A stretch of DNA of 64,000 nucleotides, taken from positions 36,213-100,212 of the forward strand of contig CAKZPV010000020.1 in the NCBI GenBank assembly GCA_937139405.1. The letters are read 5' to 3'. Position 1 is the stretch's first letter. Every line of letters begins with the position of its first letter. Of this stretch, positions 54,832 to 63,916 are shown piece after piece. The translations under genes and the position numbers were made by a program. This stretch comes from an uncultured Nitrospirota bacterium (GTDB taxonomy: Bacteria; Nitrospirota; Nitrospiria; Nitrospirales; UBA8639). The notes under the pieces were generated by a model. It searched no databases, was not told where the DNA came from, and saw only the letters and a program-made list of their open reading frames with translations.

Positions 54832-56220
54832 TTACCGTTCGATTTTATTGGCCTTCGCTGATTTAGCAATATCTCCACTTTTCCCAAAGCGGCCTTCCCC
54901 TCCCTCGCCCAAAACATTCGTCGTATCCGTATACTCGATTTCTCGAGTTTCTTTACTCTGGCTGTCTTTGGGTTGCCATCCTAGTTGGTCCAGCGTGTCC
55001 AAGATGACTTTTTTGAGGGCTCCGGATGCGGTCATGCGAGTGGTGGCGAATGCCAACACCCGTTCGCTTTCCTGCTCAACTTTCGAAAGATCTGGGTCAT
55101 GGAGAAAGGAAACGAGGGGTTCGATGGCGGTATCACCAATCATAACTAAGGAATTTGATGCATAATCACGAAGCACCAAATCTTTCAACAACAGGATTAG
55201 ATCCGGAATGACTTTGGGATGTCGGAAATGACCTAGGGCAGTGGCGGCCGCTTCTTTGATCAAGAGATCTTCGCTGATAATACAGCCTGGCATAGGTTTC
55301 CCGTCTTGATGAATACCTTTTCCTTTCAAAGCAGCTAATACTGGGGAGAAGGCTCTTGGGTCACCAATCATTCCCAATGAGGCAATAGCATGCCGTTTCA
55401 CAGTCCCGTCCTTCATGGCTTCCATAAGGGCATCAATTGCTAGTGGGTCGCCTATATTGCCTAACGCAATTGTTGCATCCTCCCGGACGGCGCGATCAGG
55501 ATCTTTGATCATGGTGATGAGTGCCTCGACGACTCGTGTTTCCCTCACCCACACTTTGCCCATTTGATAGTCTGTCGTCATCCCACCTAACGCACGGACG
55601 CCATGGCATCGCACCACAAAGTGAGGATCTTTCAAGGTTTCTAGCAAGGCCTCAACTGAGGCTGCCCCAATATACATTAAGGCCGTTCCGGCCGTTTCAC
55701 GGACAATTTTTGAGGTATCTTTAAACAGTTTAATGAGAGTAGGAATGGCTTGAGGGTCGCCGATTTTGCCAAGAGCCTCGGCTGCAGCACTTTTCACTGC
55801 ACCATCGCGGTCCCGGCATACGATCATTAGTCCTTTGACGGCTTCAGAATCATGAAGCTCTCCAAGAGTCTTAGCGGCCTGTTCTCGAACTCGCCACCGT
55901 TTGTCTTTGAGGCACGTTAGTAATTTAGGCACAACGCCTTTTCCCATGGAAGCCATGGCTTGAACTGATTCAGCCTGCACTTCCATCATGTTGTCATTAA
56001 AAAGAGTGATGAGACCGTCGATACTTTGCTCGCCTCCAATTTTGGCGAGTGCCCATCCCACATAACTTCGCACCGACCAATAGTCGTCTTCTAGAGCTGT
56101 TAACAATGGCTCTAAGGTTTTGGGGTCACCCTTTTCAGCGAGAGCTTTAGCCGCTTCCTCGCGGGTTGAATCGTCCACATCCTCGAGGGCTTCAAGCCAA
56201 TCTTGTACAGAATTCGACAT
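54832..56220 (-). CDS. HEAT-repeat protein
   Basis: The protein has 462 residues with about twelve HEAT repeats (DDSTREEAAKALAEKGDPKT, RWRVREQAAKTLGELHDSEA, DRAVREDATIALGNIGDPLA). One insertion near residues 215-230 (GGMTTDYQMGKVWVRETRVV) and one near 310-325 (HQDGKPMPGCIISEDL) break the series. The tail is Ser/Lys/Gly-rich and probably disordered. It is soluble. It is not part of the operon at 46-50 kb but shares the same C-cap. It is the first gene of its own unit, or follows the secreted protein at 56236 by 15 bp. Confidence 0.85.
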   Translation of the reverse strand: MSNSVQDWLEALEDVDDSTREEAAKALAEKGDPKTLEPLLTALEDDYWSVRSYVGWALAKIGGEQSIDGLITLFNDNMMEVQAESVQAMASMGKGVVPKLLTCLKDKRWRVREQAAKTLGELHDSEAVKGLMIVCRDRDGAVKSAAAEALGKIGDPQAIPTLIKLFKDTSKIVRETAGTALMYIGAASVEALLETLKDPHFVVRCHGVRALGGMTTDYQMGKVWVRETRVVEALITMIKDPDRAVREDATIALGNIGDPLAIDALMEAMKDGTVKRHAIASLGMIGDPRAFSPVLAALKGKGIHQDGKPMPGCIISEDLLIKEAAATALGHFRHPKVIPDLILLLKDLVLRDYASNSLVMIGDTAIEPLVSFLHDPDLSKVEQESERVLAFATTRMTASGALKKVILDTLDQLGWQPKDSQSKETREIEYTDTTNVLGEGGEGRFGKSGDIAKSAKANKIER

Positions 56221-56235
56221 GTTCGGCCTTTGTGT

Positions 56236-56688
56236 TTACTTTGGATAATCTGGGTCTTGTGGGTAGGGTTGCGTATGACTGCAATGGATGATCAATTTTT
56301 CAGAGCCTCGGCCATTTACACATTGATCCAACGTTTTGGAAAATTCTAAGGTTCCAGATAGGGTTACCTTAAATAAAAGATCAAAGGTGAATGTCCCAAA
56401 TCGATATTCCCCAGGCTTCAGTTTTAATTCTTTGACCTCAGTAGTTTTATAGGCATCCATGTTAATTGGGTCTTTGGTCCAAATTAAGGGAGTGATGCCT
56501 GGTACATGCCACCACGTTGGTGGATTCAGCGCGCTGGGGTCAACGGTAATGGAAAATTCACGTAACAGAGGATTTGTGGGTTCTGCAGCCTGGCTGTGCG
56601 AGGCAACCATCAGAGATAAGCAAATGAGCAGAACATACATGCCATGGCATAACCATGCTCGGCCAAGATGAGATTTCGTGTGGTGCAT
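56236..56688 (-). CDS. Small exported protein of unknown function
   Basis: The protein has 150 residues from the ATG at 56688 (MHHTKSHLG); upstream ATGs in frame would overlap the preceding gene. The signal peptide ends near SHSQAAEP. The mature part is beta-rich with two Cys (LDQCVNGRGS, IIHCSHTQPY) that could form a disulfide. FSITVDPSALNPPTWWHVPG and LKLKPGEYRFGTFTFDLLFK look like a beta-sandwich. I do not recognise the family. It lies seven bases after the phosphatase-like gene. Confidence 0.55.
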   Translation of the reverse strand: MHHTKSHLGRAWLCHGMYVLLICLSLMVASHSQAAEPTNPLLREFSITVDPSALNPPTWWHVPGITPLIWTKDPINMDAYKTTEVKELKLKPGEYRFGTFTFDLLFKVTLSGTLEFSKTLDQCVNGRGSEKLIIHCSHTQPYPQDPDYPK

Positions 56689-56695
56689 CCTGCGT

Positions 56696-57745
56696 TTATT
56701 GGTAAATTTTTTCGAGTTCATTTTCTGTAGTTCTTCGTTTGGGGGTTGTTTCAAAAATTTCCGTCATGGCCTGACTTTCCCATTCGGTATGAGTTTCTAA
56801 GCCTAAGGCATACATGATCGTGGCTCCAGTATCCAACAAAGTGACCGGTTGGGTAATAGCATGGTGCTTTTTCACGTTTGTTCCCCAAGCGATCAAAGGG
56901 ACGGAGGGGTCTAGTGGCACGGTTTGGCCCTTCTTCACTTTTTTGGCAAGAGGATTGAGGGGACCGCTATTTAGACCGGTCACAATAAACATCGTCCGGT
57001 CCAAGACACCAATTTCTTGATAATTCTTCATGATTTGGTCAATGGCATTATCTATGGACGTGACGGCTGCAGAATATTTTGGTGAATCCCAGCCATATTT
57101 TTTCCCAATCCGTGCGGCGGTTGGAAAATGTGTGACGAGGAGGTTCGGTACGCCAAAAAGTCGGAAACCATAACCGCCCTCGCTGGTGACTCTGTTAAGA
57201 AAATCCTGAATATAAACTGAGACGGTTTCAGGCGTACATTGTGGTTTGGTATAGCCACAGACTTGAGAGTCGACATAAATCTCAGGACGGACTAATTGAT
57301 ACAACCGTTCGTCCATGAGGAACACACCAGTATCTGCCCCACCTGCCAGGTCCATATAATCAAAGACCGTAGGAGAACGCATGAAGGAACGAGCAAAGTC
57401 GTAATGTTCCCAGTCAGCCGTGACGCGATGTTTTTTAACCGGCAGACCAGTGAGCAGCGATGCCATTGCTGATACGGTAAGAGGAGGAGTGATGGATTGT
57501 GCAGACCAAGAGACTGCACCTTCTTGAGCGAATTTAGCCAGATGAGGTGTGGCACCGCCCTGAATGGTGGATGATTTTATTCCCTCTAGGACAACAAGGA
57601 CAATATGTTCAGCTTGTTCCGCTGATGCCTTAGGAAGAGGAACAATTCCACTGAGGTTGAACCATATGAGGCTCAAAACCATAAATAAACTTACGTGCAT
57701 GTTGTGTGTCGTTTGCCGCCGATATCGTAACCAAAAAGTACTCAT
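56696..57745 (-). CDS. Alkaline-phosphatase-fold protein with degenerate active site
   Basis: The protein has 349 residues, with a hydrophobic N-terminal signal (VSLFMVLSLIWFNLSGIVPL). The fold is that of nucleotide pyrophosphatases: HIVLVVLEGIKSSTIQGGAT, PHLAKFAQEGAV, ASLLTGLPVKKHRV, VLDRTMFIVTGLNSG, VPLIAWGTNVKKHHA. The usual metal ligands are altered: VLEG for VxDG, TVSAM for TxPxH, and TGLNSG for TSDHG. It may be inactive or act differently. It is exported. The small secreted protein at 56236 follows in the same unit. Confidence 0.7.
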   Translation of the reverse strand: MSTFWLRYRRQTTHNMHVSLFMVLSLIWFNLSGIVPLPKASAEQAEHIVLVVLEGIKSSTIQGGATPHLAKFAQEGAVSWSAQSITPPLTVSAMASLLTGLPVKKHRVTADWEHYDFARSFMRSPTVFDYMDLAGGADTGVFLMDERLYQLVRPEIYVDSQVCGYTKPQCTPETVSVYIQDFLNRVTSEGGYGFRLFGVPNLLVTHFPTAARIGKKYGWDSPKYSAAVTSIDNAIDQIMKNYQEIGVLDRTMFIVTGLNSGPLNPLAKKVKKGQTVPLDPSVPLIAWGTNVKKHHAITQPVTLLDTGATIMYALGLETHTEWESQAMTEIFETTPKRRTTENELEKIYQ

Positions 57746-58026
57746 GATTCCTGCGATGCTCCACTTGAAAAATCGACATGAAAAAATGAAATGAATGATT
57801 TATGAAAAACGGGTCGACGCCCCAGACCCTTCTCTTCACTAGAGACTCTTTATTATGAACGCCATCAAGGCAATTGAACTTATCATGCAGATTTTCAAGC
57901 GGTCAACTAACGAGAGGTTGTTGGTTGTCTGGTGTAAGGATCGGATAAAAAAGAGGACGCGCCTCTTGCTCTTGGAAGTCGGTATGGACTATGAGAATAG
58001 GCCTTTAACAATTGAGAACCACGCTG
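57746..58026. other. Divergent intergenic region
   Basis: This 281-bp gap separates the phosphatase-fold gene from the hydrolase-fold gene. A 61-codon frame (57855-58040) starts with ATG and overlaps the next gene by 14 bp. It has no ribosome-binding site, so I leave it uncalled. Confidence 0.4.
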
Positions 58027-59301
58027 ATGCCTCAAAGTAATAACTTTCAACATGCCCAGTATTCACGGGCCAACCCTGGAGAGCGGGTTTCCTACCCTAC
58101 CTTTGAGCCAGGAGTGCCTATTGACTCCCAAGCCTGGAAACAAGCCATGGCCCAGGTTGGGGCTCAATTGTCCAGATCTAATGTAAAGGGTATTGTATTT
58201 TTGAATGGACACCCGTATTCCGATCTATTTGGCTCAGCCCGTTTAGATGAAGTGGGGGGCTTAAAACGTGGATATTCTCGAGGTATATCAGGTCTGGAAT
58301 CATTGCTAGCCCTTCTCAGGCTAGCAACCAATGGCATTGGAAAGACGGAAGATCTCATTCATCCACCGCTTTCCAATGATGCATCGACCCATGATGCACT
58401 CGATGCTCTTGCTCAAGAGTTTGGAAACTTTACATCAGATTATGTGAGGAAGTTTGAGAAGGGGATTCTCGGGGAAGATAAAGAGGTGATTCCCTGTATT
58501 CGATATCTCTGGTCTTCCGTTCACCATCATGTCGGGCGGTTGGAGGCTACGATTGCCTTAATCGAGTTTCTGCAGGAATGGGTCTCTGGGCGCTCTTTCT
58601 CAAAAGACAATCGTGTGGTGTTGGTGGCCCATGGCCATGCTGGTCAAGTATTGGCTCTCCTATCCAACCTTATCACGACAGGTGAATCAGAAGCTCGGCC
58701 GAGGATTTTTGAAATTTTAGCAAAATATTGGGCGGCATCCCCGGTGGAAGGCCGCTCAGTTGAACGGCTTGAAACTCTCTATAAGGTTTTGAGTGAACAA
58801 AGTTTCTTAGATGGTGTTTTGATCGATATGGTGACCTTAGGCACACCGGTCCGGTATGGATGGGATACTGATGGCTTTGGTCGGTTGCTTCATGTGGTGA
58901 ATCATCGAATCATTCGAGCTGATGGCAAGCGGTGGCTATCCAAGATGGAATTGCCACAGACGGCGTGGGAAATGCCCTATCAGACTGGGGGTGATTATGT
59001 GCAGCAATTGGCTGTCGCGGGCACCGATGTTCTGCCAGATTCTCCAGAAATGGAGCAAGCCAATGTAGACCTTCGGGAGATCTTCGAACCCTATGACGGG
59101 TTTGAGCGATGGCTGGAATGTACAAGGCGGGCCACGCGATGTCCAAATGATGGAGAATGTGTACTAGTGGAATATGGCATTCAAGGCAATGAAGAAGACC
59201 CGAGGCAACATTTATATGGCCATGGATGTTACACACAGAGTCGTGGCATGGTATTTCTGGCTGAACAAATAGCCAAGACTCTATATTCTCAGGATTCTTA
59301 A
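58027..59301 (+). CDS. Alpha/beta-hydrolase-fold protein lacking the nucleophile serine
   Basis: The protein has 424 residues from the ATG at 58027; a TTG at 58012 is also in frame. No signal peptide is visible. The strand-turn-helix after VVLVAHGHAGQVLALL takes the place of the lipase nucleophile elbow (usually GHSMGG), but Ser is missing. LIDMVTLGTPVRYGWDTDG is the strand after the elbow as in lipases, and YGHGCYT near the end could hold the usual His. A role as esterase is therefore doubtful. The family is otherwise not known to me. Confidence 0.55.
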   Translation: MPQSNNFQHAQYSRANPGERVSYPTFEPGVPIDSQAWKQAMAQVGAQLSRSNVKGIVFLNGHPYSDLFGSARLDEVGGLKRGYSRGISGLESLLALLRLATNGIGKTEDLIHPPLSNDASTHDALDALAQEFGNFTSDYVRKFEKGILGEDKEVIPCIRYLWSSVHHHVGRLEATIALIEFLQEWVSGRSFSKDNRVVLVAHGHAGQVLALLSNLITTGESEARPRIFEILAKYWAASPVEGRSVERLETLYKVLSEQSFLDGVLIDMVTLGTPVRYGWDTDGFGRLLHVVNHRIIRADGKRWLSKMELPQTAWEMPYQTGGDYVQQLAVAGTDVLPDSPEMEQANVDLREIFEPYDGFERWLECTRRATRCPNDGECVLVEYGIQGNEEDPRQHLYGHGCYTQSRGMVFLAEQIAKTLYSQDS

Positions 59302-59475
59302 GCTTTTGATTTTACCTGGATTTGACCTCAGTCTGGGCCTTTCGCCCACATCGTAATAGATATAAAGACACATTGATTGTTTTTTCAAGGCTATGATATC
59401 AATCAGAACTTTGCCTAAAGCAGTGAGCGTGTTGAAACCTACTATCTATATTAAATTTTTTCGAGATATGACTCT

Positions 59476-60642
59476 ATGAAGATTGGTGTTGTCAAAGAAA
59501 CTTATCCTGGCGAACAGCGTGTGGCTTTGGTTCCTGCTGTGATTCCTTCTCTCATTAAAGGAGGGATGGAAGTTGTCATTGAGTCGCAGGCAGGAGAGCA
59601 GTCGGGGTACCTAGATTCAGACTATATCGAAAAAGGCGGGACTATAGCCGAATCCCGCGGACAAGTTTTCGAAGTTTCAGATTTTATTCTTCAAGTTCGT
59701 TTATTGGGAGCGAATCCTACTGAAGGAAAAGCCGATTTGGAGAAATTTCGAAAGGGTCAACATCTAGTTGGAATGGCTGAAGCGCTGAGTAACCCGCAAT
59801 CTGTTCAAGAACTAGCAGCTCAAGGAGTGACATCGTTTGCCTTAGAGCTTATGCCCAGAATTACCCGGGCTCAGAGCATGGATATTCTGTCTTCTATGGG
59901 AACAGTTGCAGGATACAAAGCTGTTCTGATGGCAGCCTACACATTACCAAAAATGTTTCCAATGTTGATGACGGCGGCCGGGACAGTCGCCCCTGCACGG
60001 GTTTTGATTATCGGGGCAGGGGTTGCCGGCTTACAGGCGATTTCCGTAGCCCGTCGATTGGGAGCCTCTGTAGAAGCCTACGATATTCGTCCTGCTGTGA
60101 AAGAGCAGATCATGAGTTTGGGCGCTAAGTTTGTTGAGTTGCCATTAGAAACCGGTGATTCGGAAGATGCGGGTGGGTATGCCAAAGCTCAGGATGAAGC
60201 TTTTTATCAGAAGCAACGAGAATTGCTGGGGAAAGTCATTGCAAATAGCGACGTTGTGATTTCCACTGCAGCCGTTCCAGGGAAAAAGGCCCCAATTCTC
60301 ATTACAGCTGAAATGGTGGCAGGAATGGCTCCTGGTTCGGTCATTGTCGACTTAGCTGCAGAACGAGGCGGAAACTGTGAACTCACCAAGCCTGGAGAGA
60401 CCATTGTGTCTCATGGCGTGACCATTCAGGGCCCAGAAAATTTGCCATCAACGGTTCCTTATCACGCCAGCCAAATGTATTCGAAGAATGTGGCCACTTT
60501 CCTCTTGCACCTCGTGAAAAAAGGCGAGCTCACTCTAGATATGAACGATGAAATTACTAAAGAAACGATGATGACTCAAAATGGTGAAGTGGTCCTGGCG
60601 CGCATTCGCGAAGCTTTAGGGTTGCCTGCACTTTCAGCATAA
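59476..60642 (+). CDS. pntAA: NAD(P) transhydrogenase subunit alpha part 1
   Basis: The protein has 388 residues and forms the NAD(H)-binding domain I of the proton-translocating transhydrogenase. MKIGVVKETYPGEQRVALVP is the shared AlaDH/PNT N-terminus. VLIIGAGVAGLQAISVARRL is the nucleotide-binding Rossmann motif, and YDIRPAVKEQIMSLGA follows. It is peripheral to the membrane. The alpha subunit is split into two genes as in Rhodospirillum. The pntAB ATG is 15 bp downstream. Confidence 0.93.
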   Translation: MKIGVVKETYPGEQRVALVPAVIPSLIKGGMEVVIESQAGEQSGYLDSDYIEKGGTIAESRGQVFEVSDFILQVRLLGANPTEGKADLEKFRKGQHLVGMAEALSNPQSVQELAAQGVTSFALELMPRITRAQSMDILSSMGTVAGYKAVLMAAYTLPKMFPMLMTAAGTVAPARVLIIGAGVAGLQAISVARRLGASVEAYDIRPAVKEQIMSLGAKFVELPLETGDSEDAGGYAKAQDEAFYQKQRELLGKVIANSDVVISTAAVPGKKAPILITAEMVAGMAPGSVIVDLAAERGGNCELTKPGETIVSHGVTIQGPENLPSTVPYHASQMYSKNVATFLLHLVKKGELTLDMNDEITKETMMTQNGEVVLARIREALGLPALSA

Positions 60643-60657
60643 GGACACTTAACTGCT

Positions 60658-60939
60658 ATGGAAATGTTCATAATAGGTTTGACGATTTTTGTCCTCGCCA
60701 TCTTTGTGGGTTTCGAAATAATCACAAAAATTCCGCCCACACTTCATACACCGTTGATGTCAGGGTCTAATGCAATTTCCGGTATTACGGTGGTAGGCGC
60801 TGTTTTATCGGCTGGATCCCAACATACTATGGTGACAACGACTTTAGGGGTGTTGGCCGTGATTTTTGCCACCATTAATTGCGTTGGTGGTTTTATGGTG
60901 ACGAACAGAATGCTAGCCATGTTTAAAAAGAAATCCTAA
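60658..60939 (+). CDS. pntAB: NAD(P) transhydrogenase subunit alpha part 2
   Basis: The protein has 93 residues and forms the small membrane part of the split alpha subunit. Three hydrophobic helices are visible (MFIIGLTIFVLAIFVGFEII, NAISGITVVGAVLSAG and LGVLAVIFATINCVGGFMVT). PTLHTPLMSGSNAISGI is the conserved loop near the proton channel. It ends 17 bp before pntB. Confidence 0.93.
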   Translation: MEMFIIGLTIFVLAIFVGFEIITKIPPTLHTPLMSGSNAISGITVVGAVLSAGSQHTMVTTTLGVLAVIFATINCVGGFMVTNRMLAMFKKKS

Positions 60940-60956
60940 GAGGAATATTGAACGGA

Positions 60957-62345
60957 ATGTCTGCACTTATCAATATTGGGTATTTGGTTGCTTCGGTGTT
61001 GTTTATCATTGGACTCAAAGGGCTAACACACCCACGTACTGCGGTTCGGGGAAATTTGTTAGGAGCGGTGGGGATGTTGTTGGCCGTCTTGTTGACGCTG
61101 ACCAATCAACGAATAATTAGCTATGAATGGATCATTTTGGGGTTGATCATTGGTGGAGCCATCGGTGCTGCCTTAGCGATTAAGATTGAAATGACTTCCA
61201 TGCCTGAATTAGTGGCAGTCTTTAACGGATTTGGCGGGATAGCTTCTGTGTTGGTTGCTGGAGCCGCCTTGCTGGAAAATACGCTTGGTCCTGAAGTTCC
61301 CATGATGCAATTAACCATTGCGATTGCGGCTTCAGGTCTGATTGGGGCCGTCACATTTTGGGGAAGTTTAGTGGCATTTGGAAAATTAAAAGGACTGATA
61401 GGCGATAATGCCATCCTGTTTGGTGGCCAGCAAATTATTAACGCCGCGTTGGCGGCAGCCGTTTTAGCGTTAAGTTGCTGGGTGGTTATTGACCCCGCAA
61501 ATGGCGTAGCTTTCTGGCTCTTAGTGGGAGTCGCTTCGGTGCTTGGTGTCCTTTTGGTTATCCCTGTAGGGGGCGCTGATATGCCGGTTGTTGTGGCGCT
61601 CTTGAACTCTTATTCTGGCTTAGCGGCCGCTGCGACAGGTTTTGTCTTATCGAATAACGTCTTGATTATCACAGGTTCTTTAGTTGGTGCTTCTGGTCTC
61701 ATTTTGACTCAAATCATGTGCAAGGCGATGAATCGATCGCTGACAAATGTATTATTTGGCGTACTGGCGCCAGTTGGCGATGGTGGTCCGACGGCAGATG
61801 AGGTCTATGGTGGAAAAGTCAAATCTACTTCACCGGAAGAAGTGGCGATGTTATTTGAGACAGCAAGGCGTGTGTGTATTATTCCAGGTTATGGAATGGC
61901 GGTTTCCCAAGCGCAACACCCTGTAGCCAGTTTGGCTGCTCTTTTAGAAAGTCGAGGGACGACCGTTGAGTATGGCGTCCATCCCGTGGCTGGGCGAATG
62001 CCTGGACACATGAACGTCTTGCTTGCTGAAGCTGACGTCCCCTATGAAGCATTGCGAGATATGGATGAAACGAATGAGGATATTGATCAAGTGGACATTG
62101 CGTTAGTCATTGGAGCTAATGATGTCGTGAATCCTGTGGCTAGGACAGATCCTAATAGTGCTATTGCAGGTATGCCTATTATTGACGTTGATAAAGCCAA
62201 AACAGTAGTTGTTATCAAGCGAAGCCTGAGTCCTGGATTTGCCGGAATACCTAACCCATTGTTTTCATTAGACAATTCTTTAATGCTTTTTGGAGATGGT
62301 AAGAAAGCAGTCTTAGACATGATAGCAGCTCTGAAAGATTCGTAG
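60957..62345 (+). CDS. pntB: NAD(P) transhydrogenase subunit beta
   Basis: The protein has 462 residues from the ATG at 60957 (MSALINIGYLVASVLFIIGL); a TTG three codons earlier is possible. About nine transmembrane helices make the proton-conducting part, and the C-terminal third is the NADP(H)-binding domain III (IIPGYGMAVSQAQHPVASLA, GANDVVNPVARTDPNSAI). The complex uses the proton gradient to make NADPH from NADH, which a lithotroph needs for carbon fixation. It closes the pntAA-pntAB-pntB operon. Confidence 0.93.
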   Translation: MSALINIGYLVASVLFIIGLKGLTHPRTAVRGNLLGAVGMLLAVLLTLTNQRIISYEWIILGLIIGGAIGAALAIKIEMTSMPELVAVFNGFGGIASVLVAGAALLENTLGPEVPMMQLTIAIAASGLIGAVTFWGSLVAFGKLKGLIGDNAILFGGQQIINAALAAAVLALSCWVVIDPANGVAFWLLVGVASVLGVLLVIPVGGADMPVVVALLNSYSGLAAAATGFVLSNNVLIITGSLVGASGLILTQIMCKAMNRSLTNVLFGVLAPVGDGGPTADEVYGGKVKSTSPEEVAMLFETARRVCIIPGYGMAVSQAQHPVASLAALLESRGTTVEYGVHPVAGRMPGHMNVLLAEADVPYEALRDMDETNEDIDQVDIALVIGANDVVNPVARTDPNSAIAGMPIIDVDKAKTVVVIKRSLSPGFAGIPNPLFSLDNSLMLFGDGKKAVLDMIAALKDS

Positions 62346-62530
62346 ATGTAAATTTATTGTAAGTGGTATGTCGTAAGGGCACTATAAATATTTGATTTAA
62401 AAAGGTTTTTTAAATTTAACCTTCTCATTTCTTTCTTGCATAGGTTAGAAACACATGATAAAGTATGGAGCTTAGAAGTAACTTGTTTTAGCCATAACAT
62501 TCTTATTTATACAAAACGATTGAGGGACCT

Positions 62531-62725
62531 GTGGAAGTACGAGTTATCAATAATAATGTTGAAAAAGCCCTGAAAGTTGCCAAAAAGAAATTGGCAGCCG
62601 ATGGATTGTTTCGAGAGTTAAAAGCGCGTCGTTTTTATCAAAAGCCGAGCGTGAAAAAAAAGGCGAAAGAGCGAGAAGCTGCTCGACGCCGACAAAAGTG
62701 GTTATCCAAGCATCGAACGTTTTAA
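62531..62725 (+). CDS. rpsU: Ribosomal protein bS21
   Basis: The protein has 64 residues, basic, with KARRFYQKPSVKKKAKEREA, the core of bS21, and an Arg/Lys-rich tail. It belongs to the 30S subunit near the anti-Shine-Dalgarno site. The start is GTG behind GAGGG. The N-terminus is VEVRVINNNVEKALK instead of the usual PxVxVREN. It is a separate gene 185 bp after pntB. Confidence 0.9.
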   Translation: MEVRVINNNVEKALKVAKKKLAADGLFRELKARRFYQKPSVKKKAKEREAARRRQKWLSKHRTF

Positions 62726-62793
62726 TCAACTAATTTTCCAGATTATTTCCCCGCCATTTCTCATTAATTCTTTCTCCAACAGCATAAAATAGC

Positions 62794-63450
62794 ATGCGGG
62801 ATGACGATGTTGATGTCGTCCTCCGTTTGGTGGAGAATTCCATTCAGCAATGGCCTGTTCCGTTGATGGAGCGCCTGGCCAAAAATGAACACAATCCATT
62901 TGAAATTCTTATCGCCTGCATTCTGAGTTTACGTACTCGTGATCAGGCAACTGCTGAAGCGAGCGACCGGTTGTTTGCGATTGCTGCCGATCCGTTTTCT
63001 ATAGCTGGGCTCACGGTGAAAAGTATAGAAAGAGCTATATTCCCTGTAGGGTTTTATCGAACGAAAGCCAAACAGATTCGTGAAATATCAAAACAGATTT
63101 GTGAACAATTTGAAGGAGTGGTCCCCGATGACATTGAAACCCTGCTGAAATTCCCTGGAGTTGGCCGAAAAACGGCAAATTTGGTAAGAACCGTGGGATT
63201 TAGAAAGCTAGGAATTTGTGTGGACGTTCATGTCCATCGTATCTGTAATCGCTTGGGGTATGTGGCTACAAAATATCCAGATGATACGGAACTGGTTTTA
63301 CGAGAAAAACTTCATAAAAAATATTGGATTACATTGAATAAATTATTGGTGTCATTTGGGCAAAATCAATGTACGCCGACTTCTCCTTTTTGTAGCACCT
63401 GCCCTATTAGTCAATATTGCCATCAAGTCGGTATCTTAGCTTTTCGATAA
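62794..63450 (+). CDS. nth: Endonuclease III
   Basis: This is a DNA glycosylase/AP lyase for oxidised pyrimidines. It has 218 residues. The helix-hairpin-helix is LLKFPGVGRKTANLV with catalytic Lys, and VDVHVHRICNRLG holds the catalytic Asp. The C-terminal 4Fe-4S cluster is C-x6-C-x2-C-x5-C in CTPTSPFCSTCPISQYC. It is cytosolic. With xthA and polA it covers base excision repair. Confidence 0.93.
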   Translation: MRDDDVDVVLRLVENSIQQWPVPLMERLAKNEHNPFEILIACILSLRTRDQATAEASDRLFAIAADPFSIAGLTVKSIERAIFPVGFYRTKAKQIREISKQICEQFEGVVPDDIETLLKFPGVGRKTANLVRTVGFRKLGICVDVHVHRICNRLGYVATKYPDDTELVLREKLHKKYWITLNKLLVSFGQNQCTPTSPFCSTCPISQYCHQVGILAFR

Positions 63451-63823
63451 GCCATGAGGGACTTTTCTTATGCCATGAAATGTTACTTTTAGGCCTATCT
63501 GATACCAATTGGTAGCAAATTTGAACGACTTTAGGTTTGTAAGAAAATAAACCAATAAATTCAATTACTAAACGACGTCAAGACATCTATATGCCATAGC
63601 CAGCCACTCTATAAACATTTAACGTTACCTTTTGGAATCAATCTTAGATTTGCAGGTAAAAATAAATTTGTTTTTTCTATTAAATTTCAATAGTTTGTAA
63701 AATAATAATTACGATGAAAGAGGATCATTTTTTGCTTTAGTAATCTATGTCGTAATAATGAAAATATGTGTTGGTGGCTAAATAATGAGTCAATTTCATA
63801 GAAAAATCCAAAAGGAAAGGGGG
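63451..63823. other. Long AT-rich region before the Tat-signal oxidoreductase
   Basis: This 373-bp stretch has no gene and no repeat that I can see. It is very AT-rich (runs such as AAAATAAATTTG), as expected for a strong promoter region of a highly expressed gene. Confidence 0.4.
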
Positions 63824-63916
63824 GTGATCATTAATTTTTCGTCCGGTTTTATGAATGAATTCATGGACTTCATGTCCTGCACTTACTTAGGAGGTGTAAG
63901 CAATGTTTCTTTCTAG
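63824..63916 (+). CDS. Possible 30-residue leader peptide
   Basis: A GTG follows AAGGAAAGGGGG. The frame codes MIINFSSGFMNEFMDFMSCT and ends at 63916, inside the next gene. It covers the AGGAGGTG site and start codon of that gene. Its translation could open or block the site. It may also be chance. Confidence 0.25.
   Translation: MIINFSSGFMNEFMDFMSCTYLGGVSNVSF

Noticed and set aside
57855..58040. A 61-codon frame upstream of the hydrolase-fold gene
   Set aside because: The peptide looks plausible but has no ribosome-binding site, and no homologue is known to me.
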